Made by a program: the position numbers and the translations under genes. A stretch of 64,000 bases of DNA from Ferruginibacter sp. Lineage in GTDB: Bacteria > Bacteroidota > Bacteroidia > Chitinophagales > Chitinophagaceae. The stretch lies in NCBI RefSeq assembly GCF_028288465.1, contig NZ_JAQBNR010000021.1:281207-345206 (forward strand). Direction: 5' to 3'. This document shows, one piece after another, positions 55,541 through 62,762 of the stretch; position 1 is the stretch's first letter, and each line of letters opens with the position of its first letter. The notes below the pieces were generated by a model. That model was not told the origin of the DNA, made no database searches, and saw only the letters and a list, made by a program, of their open reading frames with translations.

Positions 55541-55574
55541 GCAAAAAAAATAGCAACCTGCGAACAGGTTGCTA
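55541..55574 (-). terminator. Terminator of the coiled-coil gene
   Basis: TAGCAACCTG and CAGGTTGCTA form a perfect 10-bp stem with a 4-base loop; on the minus strand it is followed by eight T. It lies 45 bases past the stop. Confidence 0.92.
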
Positions 55575-55618
55575 ATAGCATTTTAAAGGATAATGCAATC
55601 GTACTATATAATAAATGA

Positions 55619-56596
55619 TTAACTAAACAGGCCGCCTTTTTTCAATTCACGCGTTCCTTCGCCAATCTTAAATCCGTTCTGATAAATCTGGATAGTATAG
55701 CTTCCTTTCTGGAAACTTTCTCCCGGAGCAAAAGCAAATTCTACATTCTTCTTTTTTGATGTTTCCAAATCAACAGGTAATTTAGCGGTGAAAGCTTTAT
55801 CGCCATCTTCACGTGTTGTGAAAGTACCTGAACCTAATTTTTCTTCAGAAATTGGTTTTCCATCAGGTCCGATTACAACTACATAAACATCTGTCATTCC
55901 TGACTGAATAATGCGATTGTTTACGTCAAAAGAAATAACCAGTTTGTCAACACGCTTTGCGGTGTTAGTGATTTTTTCTTTACCATTCTTCTTAACATTA
56001 ATTGCTGTAATAGCAATGTTGGAAGCGTTTAGAGTAGAAGCTACATCCACTTTCTTTTCAAGGTCCTGCTTAATTACAGTAGTAGTATTTAAGTCAGTAG
56101 TCAATTTTTCTTTATCGGCTGTTAAAGCAACTTTATCAGCTGTTAAAGATTGATTCTCCTGGGTTAACTTAGCAATCTCTTCCTGCATGCCTGTGATTTT
56201 GCCATTTAAATCAGCAATCAAGGTTTTAGCCTTTGCCAATTCAGCAGCAGTAGCATTCTTTTTATTTAAAATACTGCGGATCTGGTTTTTTGTCTTCGCA
56301 ATCTCGCTGGTCTTATCTTTTAATTTACTTTCTAACGAAGTATTAACGGTACCCAATGAATCAAGACGAGCCAGTGATCCGTCAAAGCTTTTCTGGATAT
56401 CGCTTTTTTCATCTGAAACTTTAGCAATGGTAGTTTCCTGCTGGTGAATCACTTCACCTGTTTTGTTTTTATCTACTATTGCATAACCGCCAACGCCAAC
56501 TAAAGCAACTGCTAAAGCAGCGATAATGCCGTTTTTGTAATTCGAACGCGGAGCCGAACTTGTTGTAGTGGCCGCTGGAAAATTTGAATCGCTCAT
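55619..56596 (-). CDS. Membrane-anchored coiled-coil protein of unknown function
   Basis: A 325-residue protein with a short Ser/Thr/Ala-rich cytoplasmic N-terminus, one membrane segment (about 20-42, GIIAALAVALVGVGGYAIV), a long coiled coil (about 50-190) with heptads such as ELAKAKTLIADLNGKITGMQ and LTADKVALTADKEKLTTDL, and a C-terminal beta-rich domain (about 200-325, VYVVVIGPDGKPISEEKLG, YTIQIYQNGFKIGEG). I do not recognise the family; it resembles envelope tethers in layout. The frame opens further upstream at 56635, but ATG 56596 starts a normal N-terminus. Single gene with its own terminator. Confidence 0.8.
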   Translation of the reverse strand: MSDSNFPAATTTSSAPRSNYKNGIIAALAVALVGVGGYAIVDKNKTGEVIHQQETTIAKVSDEKSDIQKSFDGSLARLDSLGTVNTSLESKLKDKTSEIAKTKNQIRSILNKKNATAAELAKAKTLIADLNGKITGMQEEIAKLTQENQSLTADKVALTADKEKLTTDLNTTTVIKQDLEKKVDVASTLNASNIAITAINVKKNGKEKITNTAKRVDKLVISFDVNNRIIQSGMTDVYVVVIGPDGKPISEEKLGSGTFTTREDGDKAFTAKLPVDLETSKKKNVEFAFAPGESFQKGSYTIQIYQNGFKIGEGTRELKKGGLFS

Positions 56597-56910
56597 GATA
56601 TTAAGTTTTAAGTTATAAATAGTTATCAGCAACATCTGAAAGCAGGAAAGAATTAATTTTCAAGCAATTTTTTGATGTTTGACCGACATAAAACCATTAT
56701 CATGCCAATTTTTTTTATTGAAAAAAAATTGTGTTAGTAAACAGTATATTTTCTTGTAAAACAGCTGTAAAATGGGGCTAAATAAATTTTTAAAAAAGAT
56801 TTTGCCGGCGAAATTCTGTAAAAGTAAAACACGAAAAAATTAAACAGCAGGCGCTGTCTGATTAGAAAAAATCTTTTTATTAAAAATAAAAATCTTTTTG
56901 ACTGGAGATA
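56597..56910. other. 314-base non-coding gap
   Basis: Very AT-rich, between the stop of the heme-copper-oxidase-like gene (56911) and the coiled-coil gene start. No gene, clear terminator hairpin or exact TAnnTTTG match is seen, although a promoter for the coiled-coil gene must lie here. Confidence 0.5.
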
Positions 56911-58140
56911 TTAAAGACGCAGCGATGCATCTTTTTTTATTAAACCTGAAAACAGGATTGCCACACCAGTGCACAGGACCAGTGCCGCCATTAACAACAT
57001 AATATTAATACCATCAACAGTTGTATAGCCAAGGGCTGCAACTCCCTGTACCATCAATAATATTTCATTGATAATTATGCCCGCAACAAAAATAAAAATG
57101 CCTGTAAATATTTTTTTTGTGAAAGGTATCAGCTCGAAAGAGATGATATAACCGATGATAAAAATGCTGGTGACACCCAATAAAACAAGGTGCAGATAAC
57201 CAATAATAATCGGCCGGAAACCATATGAGAGTTGACTTAACGCGGGGTGAACCGAACCTGTTTGCAATACCAATTTGATTGAAAAGGCGATGGCTGACAG
57301 TAATAATAAAGTTCTCCCGTGCTTAGAAAAATGTGTTTGAATGAATGCCTTCTGTTGTAATAGTACTTTTATCATAATCCCCCATCCTATTAATTGTGCT
57401 GCTACCGCTATAACAATAATACAATACACTACAAAAGGAAAAGGAAGCCATAAAGCTGATAAAAAATAGGCAGGGGGGCAAGCGAGGCAAAATAACCAAA
57501 ACACTTTTTTCAACTGACCAGCTATTGCCGGCACTTGCTCCAACTTTGTGAAGAGCAAACCCATGCCTGCAAAAAAGAACCAGCCATTGTATTGAAAATG
57601 TAAAAAGAAATAGATGGCTGCCAGGTATAAATTCTGCACCATCATTTTAGTGGCCATCATGTAAGCCAAACTAAAGGCGCCTAAAGAAGAGAGCACACTA
57701 AAAATAAGCGCCGCCCTGAACCAGTAATGACAAATACTTTTTTCTTTTAGTTTAGCCAGGTCTTTAAAGTAATATACCGCAAAAAAATACGACACAAATA
57801 TAGACAGCGTTGAAAAGGTGATAGAGAAAAATGCATAGCCCTGGAAAATAAAACTGATCAGCATGCCGTAAGCGGTGATACAATTGGCATACAATAACCA
57901 GCGGTATCTTTTTAACATGGCCTCACCATTTTTTACTGCGAGGTAATGCACCAGCAACACCATCAGGGTTTGTGTTATCCATCCTGAAAAAGCGAAATGC
58001 GAATGGCTGTGCAGTAAAAATTTTTGCTGAACAAAGGGAAGATAAAACGCGATCTTATACCGGAGAATTACGCCAAGCGTAGCAACGAGCAATAAATTAA
58101 AAAAGGAAACGGAAAGCCACCTGCGCAAAAAATGATTCAT
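56911..58140 (-). CDS. Heme-copper-oxidase-subunit-I-like membrane protein of the nos locus
   Basis: A 409-residue polytopic protein with about twelve hydrophobic segments, the number found in heme-copper oxidase subunit I and NorB. A histidine cluster sits at the start of segment two (LLHSHSHFAFSGWI, His44/46/48), with more in FFLHFQYNGW and in IIGYLHLVLLGV. These fit heme-ligand positions, but the Cu-B triad (HPEVY and HH) is not recognisable, so catalysis of oxygen or NO reduction is doubtful. It may be a heme-b quinol-side or regulatory relative. ATG 58140 is chosen over TTG 58170. It starts 33 bases after the Crp/Fnr gene, probably in one transcript. Confidence 0.75.
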   Translation of the reverse strand: MNHFLRRWLSVSFFNLLLVATLGVILRYKIAFYLPFVQQKFLLHSHSHFAFSGWITQTLMVLLVHYLAVKNGEAMLKRYRWLLYANCITAYGMLISFIFQGYAFFSITFSTLSIFVSYFFAVYYFKDLAKLKEKSICHYWFRAALIFSVLSSLGAFSLAYMMATKMMVQNLYLAAIYFFLHFQYNGWFFFAGMGLLFTKLEQVPAIAGQLKKVFWLFCLACPPAYFLSALWLPFPFVVYCIIVIAVAAQLIGWGIMIKVLLQQKAFIQTHFSKHGRTLLLLSAIAFSIKLVLQTGSVHPALSQLSYGFRPIIIGYLHLVLLGVTSIFIIGYIISFELIPFTKKIFTGIFIFVAGIIINEILLMVQGVAALGYTTVDGINIMLLMAALVLCTGVAILFSGLIKKDASLRL

Positions 58141-58173
58141 GAAAACTTTTTGGCAAAATAACCGCAACAAATT

Positions 58174-58794
58174 TTATGCGGTTATGCGTTGAATCATATC
58201 CTTGCAATACACTTTACCGCGGCTGATCACCAGGTCGCCTTTTTCATGCATGGTACGCATGGTGCGGATGACGGTCTCAACTCTAAGCCCGGTCATGTCT
58301 GCAATTTGCTGACGGGTTAAATTTAACTGGTTGCAGTCGCCGCAAAAATTTTTCTTTTCTGATTTTAACTGGTTTAGTAAAGTAGAGATCATTTCTTCCG
58401 GGCAATGTGCCGCAAAAGATTTTATAACCGCAAATTTATACCGCAGTCTTTTCGAAAGCATTTGTGTAAAAGCGAAATGAATGACAGGATTATCCTGCAT
58501 CAATTGCAGGAAGACTGGCTTATGCAACCGGATGATCAGGCTATCTTCGTCGGCCACAGCAGTAGCTGCAAAAGGTCCGTCATCAAATAAGGGGAACTCA
58601 CCGAAAGATTCGCCCGGCTCAACTATTGCGTGAATACAATTTTTTCCCTCATCATCAATGTTCACCCATTTTACTTTTCCCGTTACAAGCTGGTAATAAA
58701 AAGAACAGGGTTGTCCTTCTTTAAAAATAATTTCTCCGGCGCTAACTTTCTTGTAAGCGGCACCCCAGGCGAGCAATACGTCGATGTCAATCAT
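58174..58794 (-). CDS. Crp/Fnr family transcriptional regulator (probable nos regulator)
   Basis: A 206-residue Crp/Fnr regulator: an N-terminal cyclic-nucleotide-fold sensor domain (about 15-120, AGEIIFKEGQPCSFYYQLVT, GESFGEFPLFDDGPF) and a C-terminal HTH (about 155-190, LTRQQIADMTGLRVETVIRT). The recognition helix has Glu and Arg in ETVIR, the pattern of FNR/DNR proteins that read TTGAT-N4-ATCAA. The N-terminal four-cysteine [4Fe-4S] motif of FNR is absent; other cysteines, including a CGDC pair (about 152-155), are present. Its position divergent from the nosZ operon with FNR-like sites between makes it a probable regulator of N2O respiration, possibly sensing NO or redox state. Confidence 0.88.
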   Translation of the reverse strand: MIDIDVLLAWGAAYKKVSAGEIIFKEGQPCSFYYQLVTGKVKWVNIDDEGKNCIHAIVEPGESFGEFPLFDDGPFAATAVADEDSLIIRLHKPVFLQLMQDNPVIHFAFTQMLSKRLRYKFAVIKSFAAHCPEEMISTLLNQLKSEKKNFCGDCNQLNLTRQQIADMTGLRVETVIRTMRTMHEKGDLVISRGKVYCKDMIQRITA

Positions 58795-58822
58795 GATAAA
58801 AGGTTACTGGTAAAAATATGGC

Positions 58823-58830
58823 CAAAAATA
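58823..58830 (-). promoter_or_regulatory. -7 element TATTTTTG of the Crp/Fnr gene
   Basis: TATTTTTG on the minus strand fits TAnnTTTG and predicts transcription from near 58818. The -33 region lacks TTTG, which is common where an activator is needed. Confidence 0.4.
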
Positions 58831-58853
58831 GCCAGTACAGAAAGTTGAAGACC

Positions 58854-58865
58854 TGATGATAATCG
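58854..58865. promoter_or_regulatory. Weaker FNR-like site TGATGATAATCG
   Basis: TGAT-N4-ATCG, 7 of 8 core bases of TGAT-N4-ATCA. Its centre (58859.5) lies about 41.5 bases from the predicted Crp/Fnr gene transcript start, the class II activator position. Confidence 0.4.
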
Positions 58866-58874
58866 GGTAATTAC

Positions 58875-58888
58875 ATGATCTTAATCAT
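58875..58888. promoter_or_regulatory. Symmetric FNR/DNR-type site ATGATCTTAATCAT
   Basis: A perfect dyad ATGAT-N4-ATCAT in the 307-base region between the divergent Crp/Fnr and cytochrome-nosZ transcripts. It differs from the FNR consensus only in the outermost base of each half. The rest of 58795-59101 has no gene and no exact TAnnTTTG match for the rightward operon. Confidence 0.6.
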
Positions 58889-59101
58889 ATTTAAAGATCA
58901 TTTTTGAATTCTTTCAGGGACTTTCATATTATATAAATCACTCCTTTTGCGCCACAGTACTGGATTCTGCCGCGTGCCTGAAAGTTGGATTTTGTATGCT
59001 GCACGATGAGCTATTTTTCGAATATGACTTCACGCATAAAAACACATTTTATCCGGTGGTAATCTTGTGCAATCAAATTTCAATTTCAAAAATAAATCAA
59101 C

Positions 59102-59590
59102 ATGAAAAAACTGATTGTACTTAGCCTGGCAGTTGCCTTAATAGCTTCCTGCGGACAAAATAAAAGTACGGATAACAGCATTGCAGATGCAGGCAGTAAA
59201 GCAGCCACAACCGACGCGGCAACAACAGACGCAAATCCTTCTTACGATCCGCACAGGGGTGAAGGCAAATTTACAAAAGTAGAACTGGCAGCAACGCTTG
59301 ATGCAGCCAAAGCAGACGGCGGCAAAAAAGTATATGATGTAAAATGTGGCGCCTGCCATAAACTGACTGATGAAAAACTGGTTGGCCCTGGCTGGTCCGG
59401 TGTTACATCAAGACATGCTCCTGAATGGATCATGAATTTTATTACCAACACCGATGCAATGATTAATAAAGACCCTAAAGCACAGGCCCAGTTAGAAATA
59501 TGCCTGGTGCGTATGCCCAATCAAAACCTTACAGATGATGATGCAAGAAACCTGCTGGAATTCATGCGTAAAAATGACGGCGTAAAATAA
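59102..59590 (+). CDS. Monoheme cytochrome c lipoprotein, probable electron donor to NosZ
   Basis: A 162-residue lipoprotein: the signal ends in LIASC (Cys17), followed by a low-complexity Ala/Thr/Asp linker (about 20-45). The cytochrome domain carries the heme c motif CGACH (82-86), the loop EKLVGPGWSGV and the distal methionine in VRMPNQNL (Met138). Class I c-type cytochromes pass electrons in the periplasm. The stop codon lies 65 bases before the chosen nosZ ATG, and the same strand and spacing imply one transcript, so an electron-transfer role for NosZ is the natural reading. Confidence 0.92.
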   Translation: MKKLIVLSLAVALIASCGQNKSTDNSIADAGSKAATTDAATTDANPSYDPHRGEGKFTKVELAATLDAAKADGGKKVYDVKCGACHKLTDEKLVGPGWSGVTSRHAPEWIMNFITNTDAMINKDPKAQAQLEICLVRMPNQNLTDDDARNLLEFMRKNDGVK

Positions 59591-59655
59591 TGTACCGGCA
59601 ATGTCCCGTTTTTTATCCAATGCCTAAACTATCAAACAATTTAAATTCTACAATA

Positions 59656-61656
59656 ATGAAATCAATAAAACAATATGCATTTGCTGTGGCTGCACTTGCA
59701 TTAATTGCGGGGATGCAATCCTGCAAGCCGAAAAGTGCCGGCTCGGCTGTAAGTGGCGATGCCGCCGCCAAAGTATATGTTGCACCAGGCAAATATGATG
59801 AGTTCTACAATTTTGTTTCAGGCGGCTTTAGCGGACAAATGAGCGTGTATGGCATACCAAGCGGAAGGCTGTTGAAAGTTGTGCCAATCTTTTCCGTAAA
59901 TCCTGAAAATGGCTACGGCTATTCAGAAGAAACAAAGCCTATGCTCAACACCTCACACGGTTTTATTCCATGGGATGACCAGCATCACCTTGATCTTTCT
60001 CAAACGGATGGTAACATTGATGGCCGCTGGATTTTTGCCAACGCCAACAATACGCCCCGTGTTGCAAGGGTTGATCTCTCTACTTTTCACACGGCTGAAA
60101 TCATCGAATTACCCAACAGCGGCGGCAACCACTCCTCGCCTTTTATTACAGAAAATACAGAGTATGTAGTAGCAGGCACCAGGTTTAGCGTACCCCCGGA
60201 TGATAAAAATGGAGATGTTCCTATCAACACTTATAAACAAAATTTTAAAGGCACCATCAGTTTCATTAGTGTTGGCAAAGAAGACGGTAAAATGGACATC
60301 GCTTTTCAATTACAATGCCCCGGTGTAAACTTTGATTTGAGCCATGCTGGTAAAGGAAAATCTCACGGCTGGTTCTTCTTTAGCTGCTACAACACAGAGC
60401 AGGCAAACACCTTGCTGGAAGTAAATGCCTCCAAACGTGATAAGGATTTTATCATGGCCGTTAACTGGAAAAAAGCGGAAGAATATTTAAAAGCCGGCAA
60501 AGGAAAAAAACAGGCAGTTAAATATGCGCACAACGTGTACAACGAAAAAACACATACGGCAACTTCTGAAATCAGAACCGAAGTAACCGTACTGGATACA
60601 AAAGAATTGAAAGACATTTGTTACTTTATCCCCTGCCCTAAATCGCCGCATGGTTGCGATGTTGACCCGACTGGCGAATACATCGTAGGCAGTGGTAAAC
60701 TGGCCGCTTTAATTCCCGTTTTTAGTTTTGATAAAATTCAGAAAGCCATTGCTGATAAAGCATACGAAGGCGATTATGATGGCATACCTGTTATTAAATA
60801 CGAAGCCGCTTTATATGGTGAAGTAAAGAAACCAGGCCTTGGCCCATTACATACAGAGTTTGACGGAAAAGGCAATGCCATTACATCTTTCTTTGTAAGT
60901 TCTGAAATTGTAAAATGGAATATTAAAGATTTGAAAGTACTGGACAGGGCTCCTACTTACTATTCTGTTGGTCACCTATGCATACCTGGTGGTGACACAA
61001 AGACACCGAATGCAAAATATGTAATTGCTTATAATAAAATCACCAAAGACCGTTACCTGCCAACAGGTCCGGAACTGGCTCAGAGCGCACAATTGTATGA
61101 TATCAGTGGTGATAAAATGCAATTGATTTTAGACTTCCCAACCATTGGTGAACCGCACTATGCACAAGCTGTTGCAGCAAGTGTTATCCGCGACCGTTCT
61201 GTTAAATTCTTTAAGATAGAAGACAATGCAAATGCCTTTGTAAGCAAGGGTGAAGGAACTACCAAAGTTATAAGAACCGGTAGCAAGGTGGATGTTTATA
61301 TGACCGCTATCCGTTCGCACCTTACACCGGATAATATTGAAGGTATAAGGATGGGCGATGATGTATATTTTCATGTAACTAACATTGAACAGGATTGGGA
61401 TGTGCCGCATGGCTTTGCCATAAAAGGCGCCACCACGGGAGAATTGTTGATTATGCCGGGCGAAACTGCCACTTTAAAATGGACACCAGACAGAGTAGGA
61501 ATATTCCCTTTCTATTGCACCGATTTCTGTAGTGCATTGCACCAGGAAATGTCAGGCTATGCAAGGGTATCTCCTGCCGGAAGCACAGTTCCATTAACAT
61601 TCAGCACAGGAACCAATCAGCCTAAAGCTGACAGTACTGCCGCTGGCACTAAATAA
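59656..61656 (+). CDS. nosZ: Nitrous oxide reductase, clade II (Sec-type), lipoprotein signal
   Basis: Reduces N2O to N2 in the periplasm. From ATG 59656 it is 666 residues. The signal is Sec-type, not twin-arginine, and ends in GMQSC (Cys23), so the enzyme is probably lipid-anchored. The seven-bladed propeller carries CuZ histidines (PWDDQHHLDLSQTDGNIDGR, SGGNHSSPF, KSPHGCDVDPTGEY, GPLHTEFDGKGNA, GEPHYAQAV). The C-terminal cupredoxin has the CuA ligands: His585 in DVPHGFAI, and Cys621, Cys625, His629, Met632 in YCTDFCSALHQEMSGY. A longer frame from 59590 overlaps the cytochrome stop and would hide the signal peptide; 59656 is preferred. All catalytic features are intact. Confidence 0.97.
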   Translation: MKSIKQYAFAVAALALIAGMQSCKPKSAGSAVSGDAAAKVYVAPGKYDEFYNFVSGGFSGQMSVYGIPSGRLLKVVPIFSVNPENGYGYSEETKPMLNTSHGFIPWDDQHHLDLSQTDGNIDGRWIFANANNTPRVARVDLSTFHTAEIIELPNSGGNHSSPFITENTEYVVAGTRFSVPPDDKNGDVPINTYKQNFKGTISFISVGKEDGKMDIAFQLQCPGVNFDLSHAGKGKSHGWFFFSCYNTEQANTLLEVNASKRDKDFIMAVNWKKAEEYLKAGKGKKQAVKYAHNVYNEKTHTATSEIRTEVTVLDTKELKDICYFIPCPKSPHGCDVDPTGEYIVGSGKLAALIPVFSFDKIQKAIADKAYEGDYDGIPVIKYEAALYGEVKKPGLGPLHTEFDGKGNAITSFFVSSEIVKWNIKDLKVLDRAPTYYSVGHLCIPGGDTKTPNAKYVIAYNKITKDRYLPTGPELAQSAQLYDISGDKMQLILDFPTIGEPHYAQAVAASVIRDRSVKFFKIEDNANAFVSKGEGTTKVIRTGSKVDVYMTAIRSHLTPDNIEGIRMGDDVYFHVTNIEQDWDVPHGFAIKGATTGELLIMPGETATLKWTPDRVGIFPFYCTDFCSALHQEMSGYARVSPAGSTVPLTFSTGTNQPKADSTAAGTK

Positions 61657-61672
61657 TATTGGAGACGAGTTG

Positions 61673-61712
61673 TTTAAAAGTTTACACTGGTAAAAAGGTG
61701 TAAACTTTTAAA
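61673..61712 (+). terminator. Strong hairpin between nosZ and the nosB-nosL fusion gene
   Basis: TTTAAAAGTTTACAC and GTGTAAACTTTTAAA form a 15-bp perfect stem with a 10-base loop, followed by a T-rich stretch (TTACTTCTTTCTTTATTTC). It lies inside the operon, 16 bases after the nosZ stop. It may be a partial terminator or an mRNA-stabilising stem that sets NosZ above the accessory proteins. Confidence 0.75.
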
Positions 61713-61742
61713 TTACTTCTTTCTTTATTTCAATTTTTTGAT

Positions 61743-62762
61743 ATGAAAAATAACAGGGTTTCAGGCATCACAAGGATACTACTTGTTGTGTGCGGTCTTG
61801 GTTTGTTAATCGTTTTATTTGTACCAATGTGGCGCATAGACCTGGCAGCACCACAATACCCGGAGGGCTTAATGATGTTCATTTACGCGAATAAGTTAGG
61901 TGGCAATATTGATATCATCAACGGGCTGAATCATTACATAGGCATGAAAACATTACATGCAAATGACTTTGCAGAATTTAAAATTTTACCTGGTCTCATC
62001 ATATTTTACGCGTTGCTTTTTATAGCTGCCGCCGTCGTCGCCAAAAAGAAATGGCTGAATTTATCAGCGATCTTATTTGTTCTTTTTGGGATTGTTGCGA
62101 TGGTTGATTTTTGGCGCTGGGAATACGACTACGGCCACAATTTAAATCCGGATGCGGCTATCATTGTACCAGGCATGGCTTACCAGCCCCCGCTGATTGG
62201 CTTTAAACAATTATTAAATTTCGGAGCCTACTCAATGCCCGATATTGGAGGCTGGATATTTGTGGCAGTCGGCGTTATCCTCCTGGGCCTGGTAGTATAT
62301 GAATGGAAATGGCATCCCAAATCTGTTGTACAATTAGCTCCTTCTATGATGGTTCTGCTGACACTGCTTTCTGTAAGCTTAAGCAGCTGCAGTACACAGC
62401 CACAGGCGCTTCGCATTGGTAAAGATAATTGCGCATTTTGTAAAATGCCCATCAGCGACAATCGTTTTGGCGCAGAAATAATTACTAAAAAAAGTAAGAT
62501 CTATACATTTGATGATCCACATTGTATCCTTTCTTTTTTGAAAGCCAATACAGTTGCGAAGATGGATATTGCAGGCATTTATTACGCCAACTTTGCTGAA
62601 CCACACCAGCTGATCAATGCCTCAAAAGCATACTTTTTTAAAAGCCCCGATTTAAAAAGTCCTATGAATGGCAATGTAGCCTCCTTTGATACAGAAGAAA
62701 ATTTGAATAAAGTATTACCACAATTTAATGGCGTTAAAATATCCCGTGAGGAAATGCAATAA
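61743..62762 (+). CDS. nosL: NosB-like membrane domain fused to NosL copper chaperone
   Basis: A 339-residue two-part protein. Residues 1-190 form a four-segment membrane domain with PMWRIDLAAPQYPEGL (28-43) and DIINGLNHYIGM (57-68), signatures I recall from the NosB-like protein next to clade II nosZ. Residues 199-216 look like an internal lipoprotein signal (LLTLLSVSLSSC) with Cys216. The NosL domain (217-335) follows, with the Cu(I) site DNCAFCKMPISDNRFGAEI and YTFDDPHCILSFL. NosL delivers copper for NosZ assembly. An in-frame ATG at 62346 could start a separate 138-residue NosL lipoprotein. The stop overlaps the nosD start by one base. Confidence 0.88.
   Translation: MKNNRVSGITRILLVVCGLGLLIVLFVPMWRIDLAAPQYPEGLMMFIYANKLGGNIDIINGLNHYIGMKTLHANDFAEFKILPGLIIFYALLFIAAAVVAKKKWLNLSAILFVLFGIVAMVDFWRWEYDYGHNLNPDAAIIVPGMAYQPPLIGFKQLLNFGAYSMPDIGGWIFVAVGVILLGLVVYEWKWHPKSVVQLAPSMMVLLTLLSVSLSSCSTQPQALRIGKDNCAFCKMPISDNRFGAEIITKKSKIYTFDDPHCILSFLKANTVAKMDIAGIYYANFAEPHQLINASKAYFFKSPDLKSPMNGNVASFDTEENLNKVLPQFNGVKISREEMQ

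Noticed and set aside
59590..59655. Upstream extension of nosZ starting with an ATG that overlaps the cytochrome stop codon
   Set aside because: It would place 22 polar residues before the lipoprotein signal peptide; the ATG at 59656 gives a proper signal.
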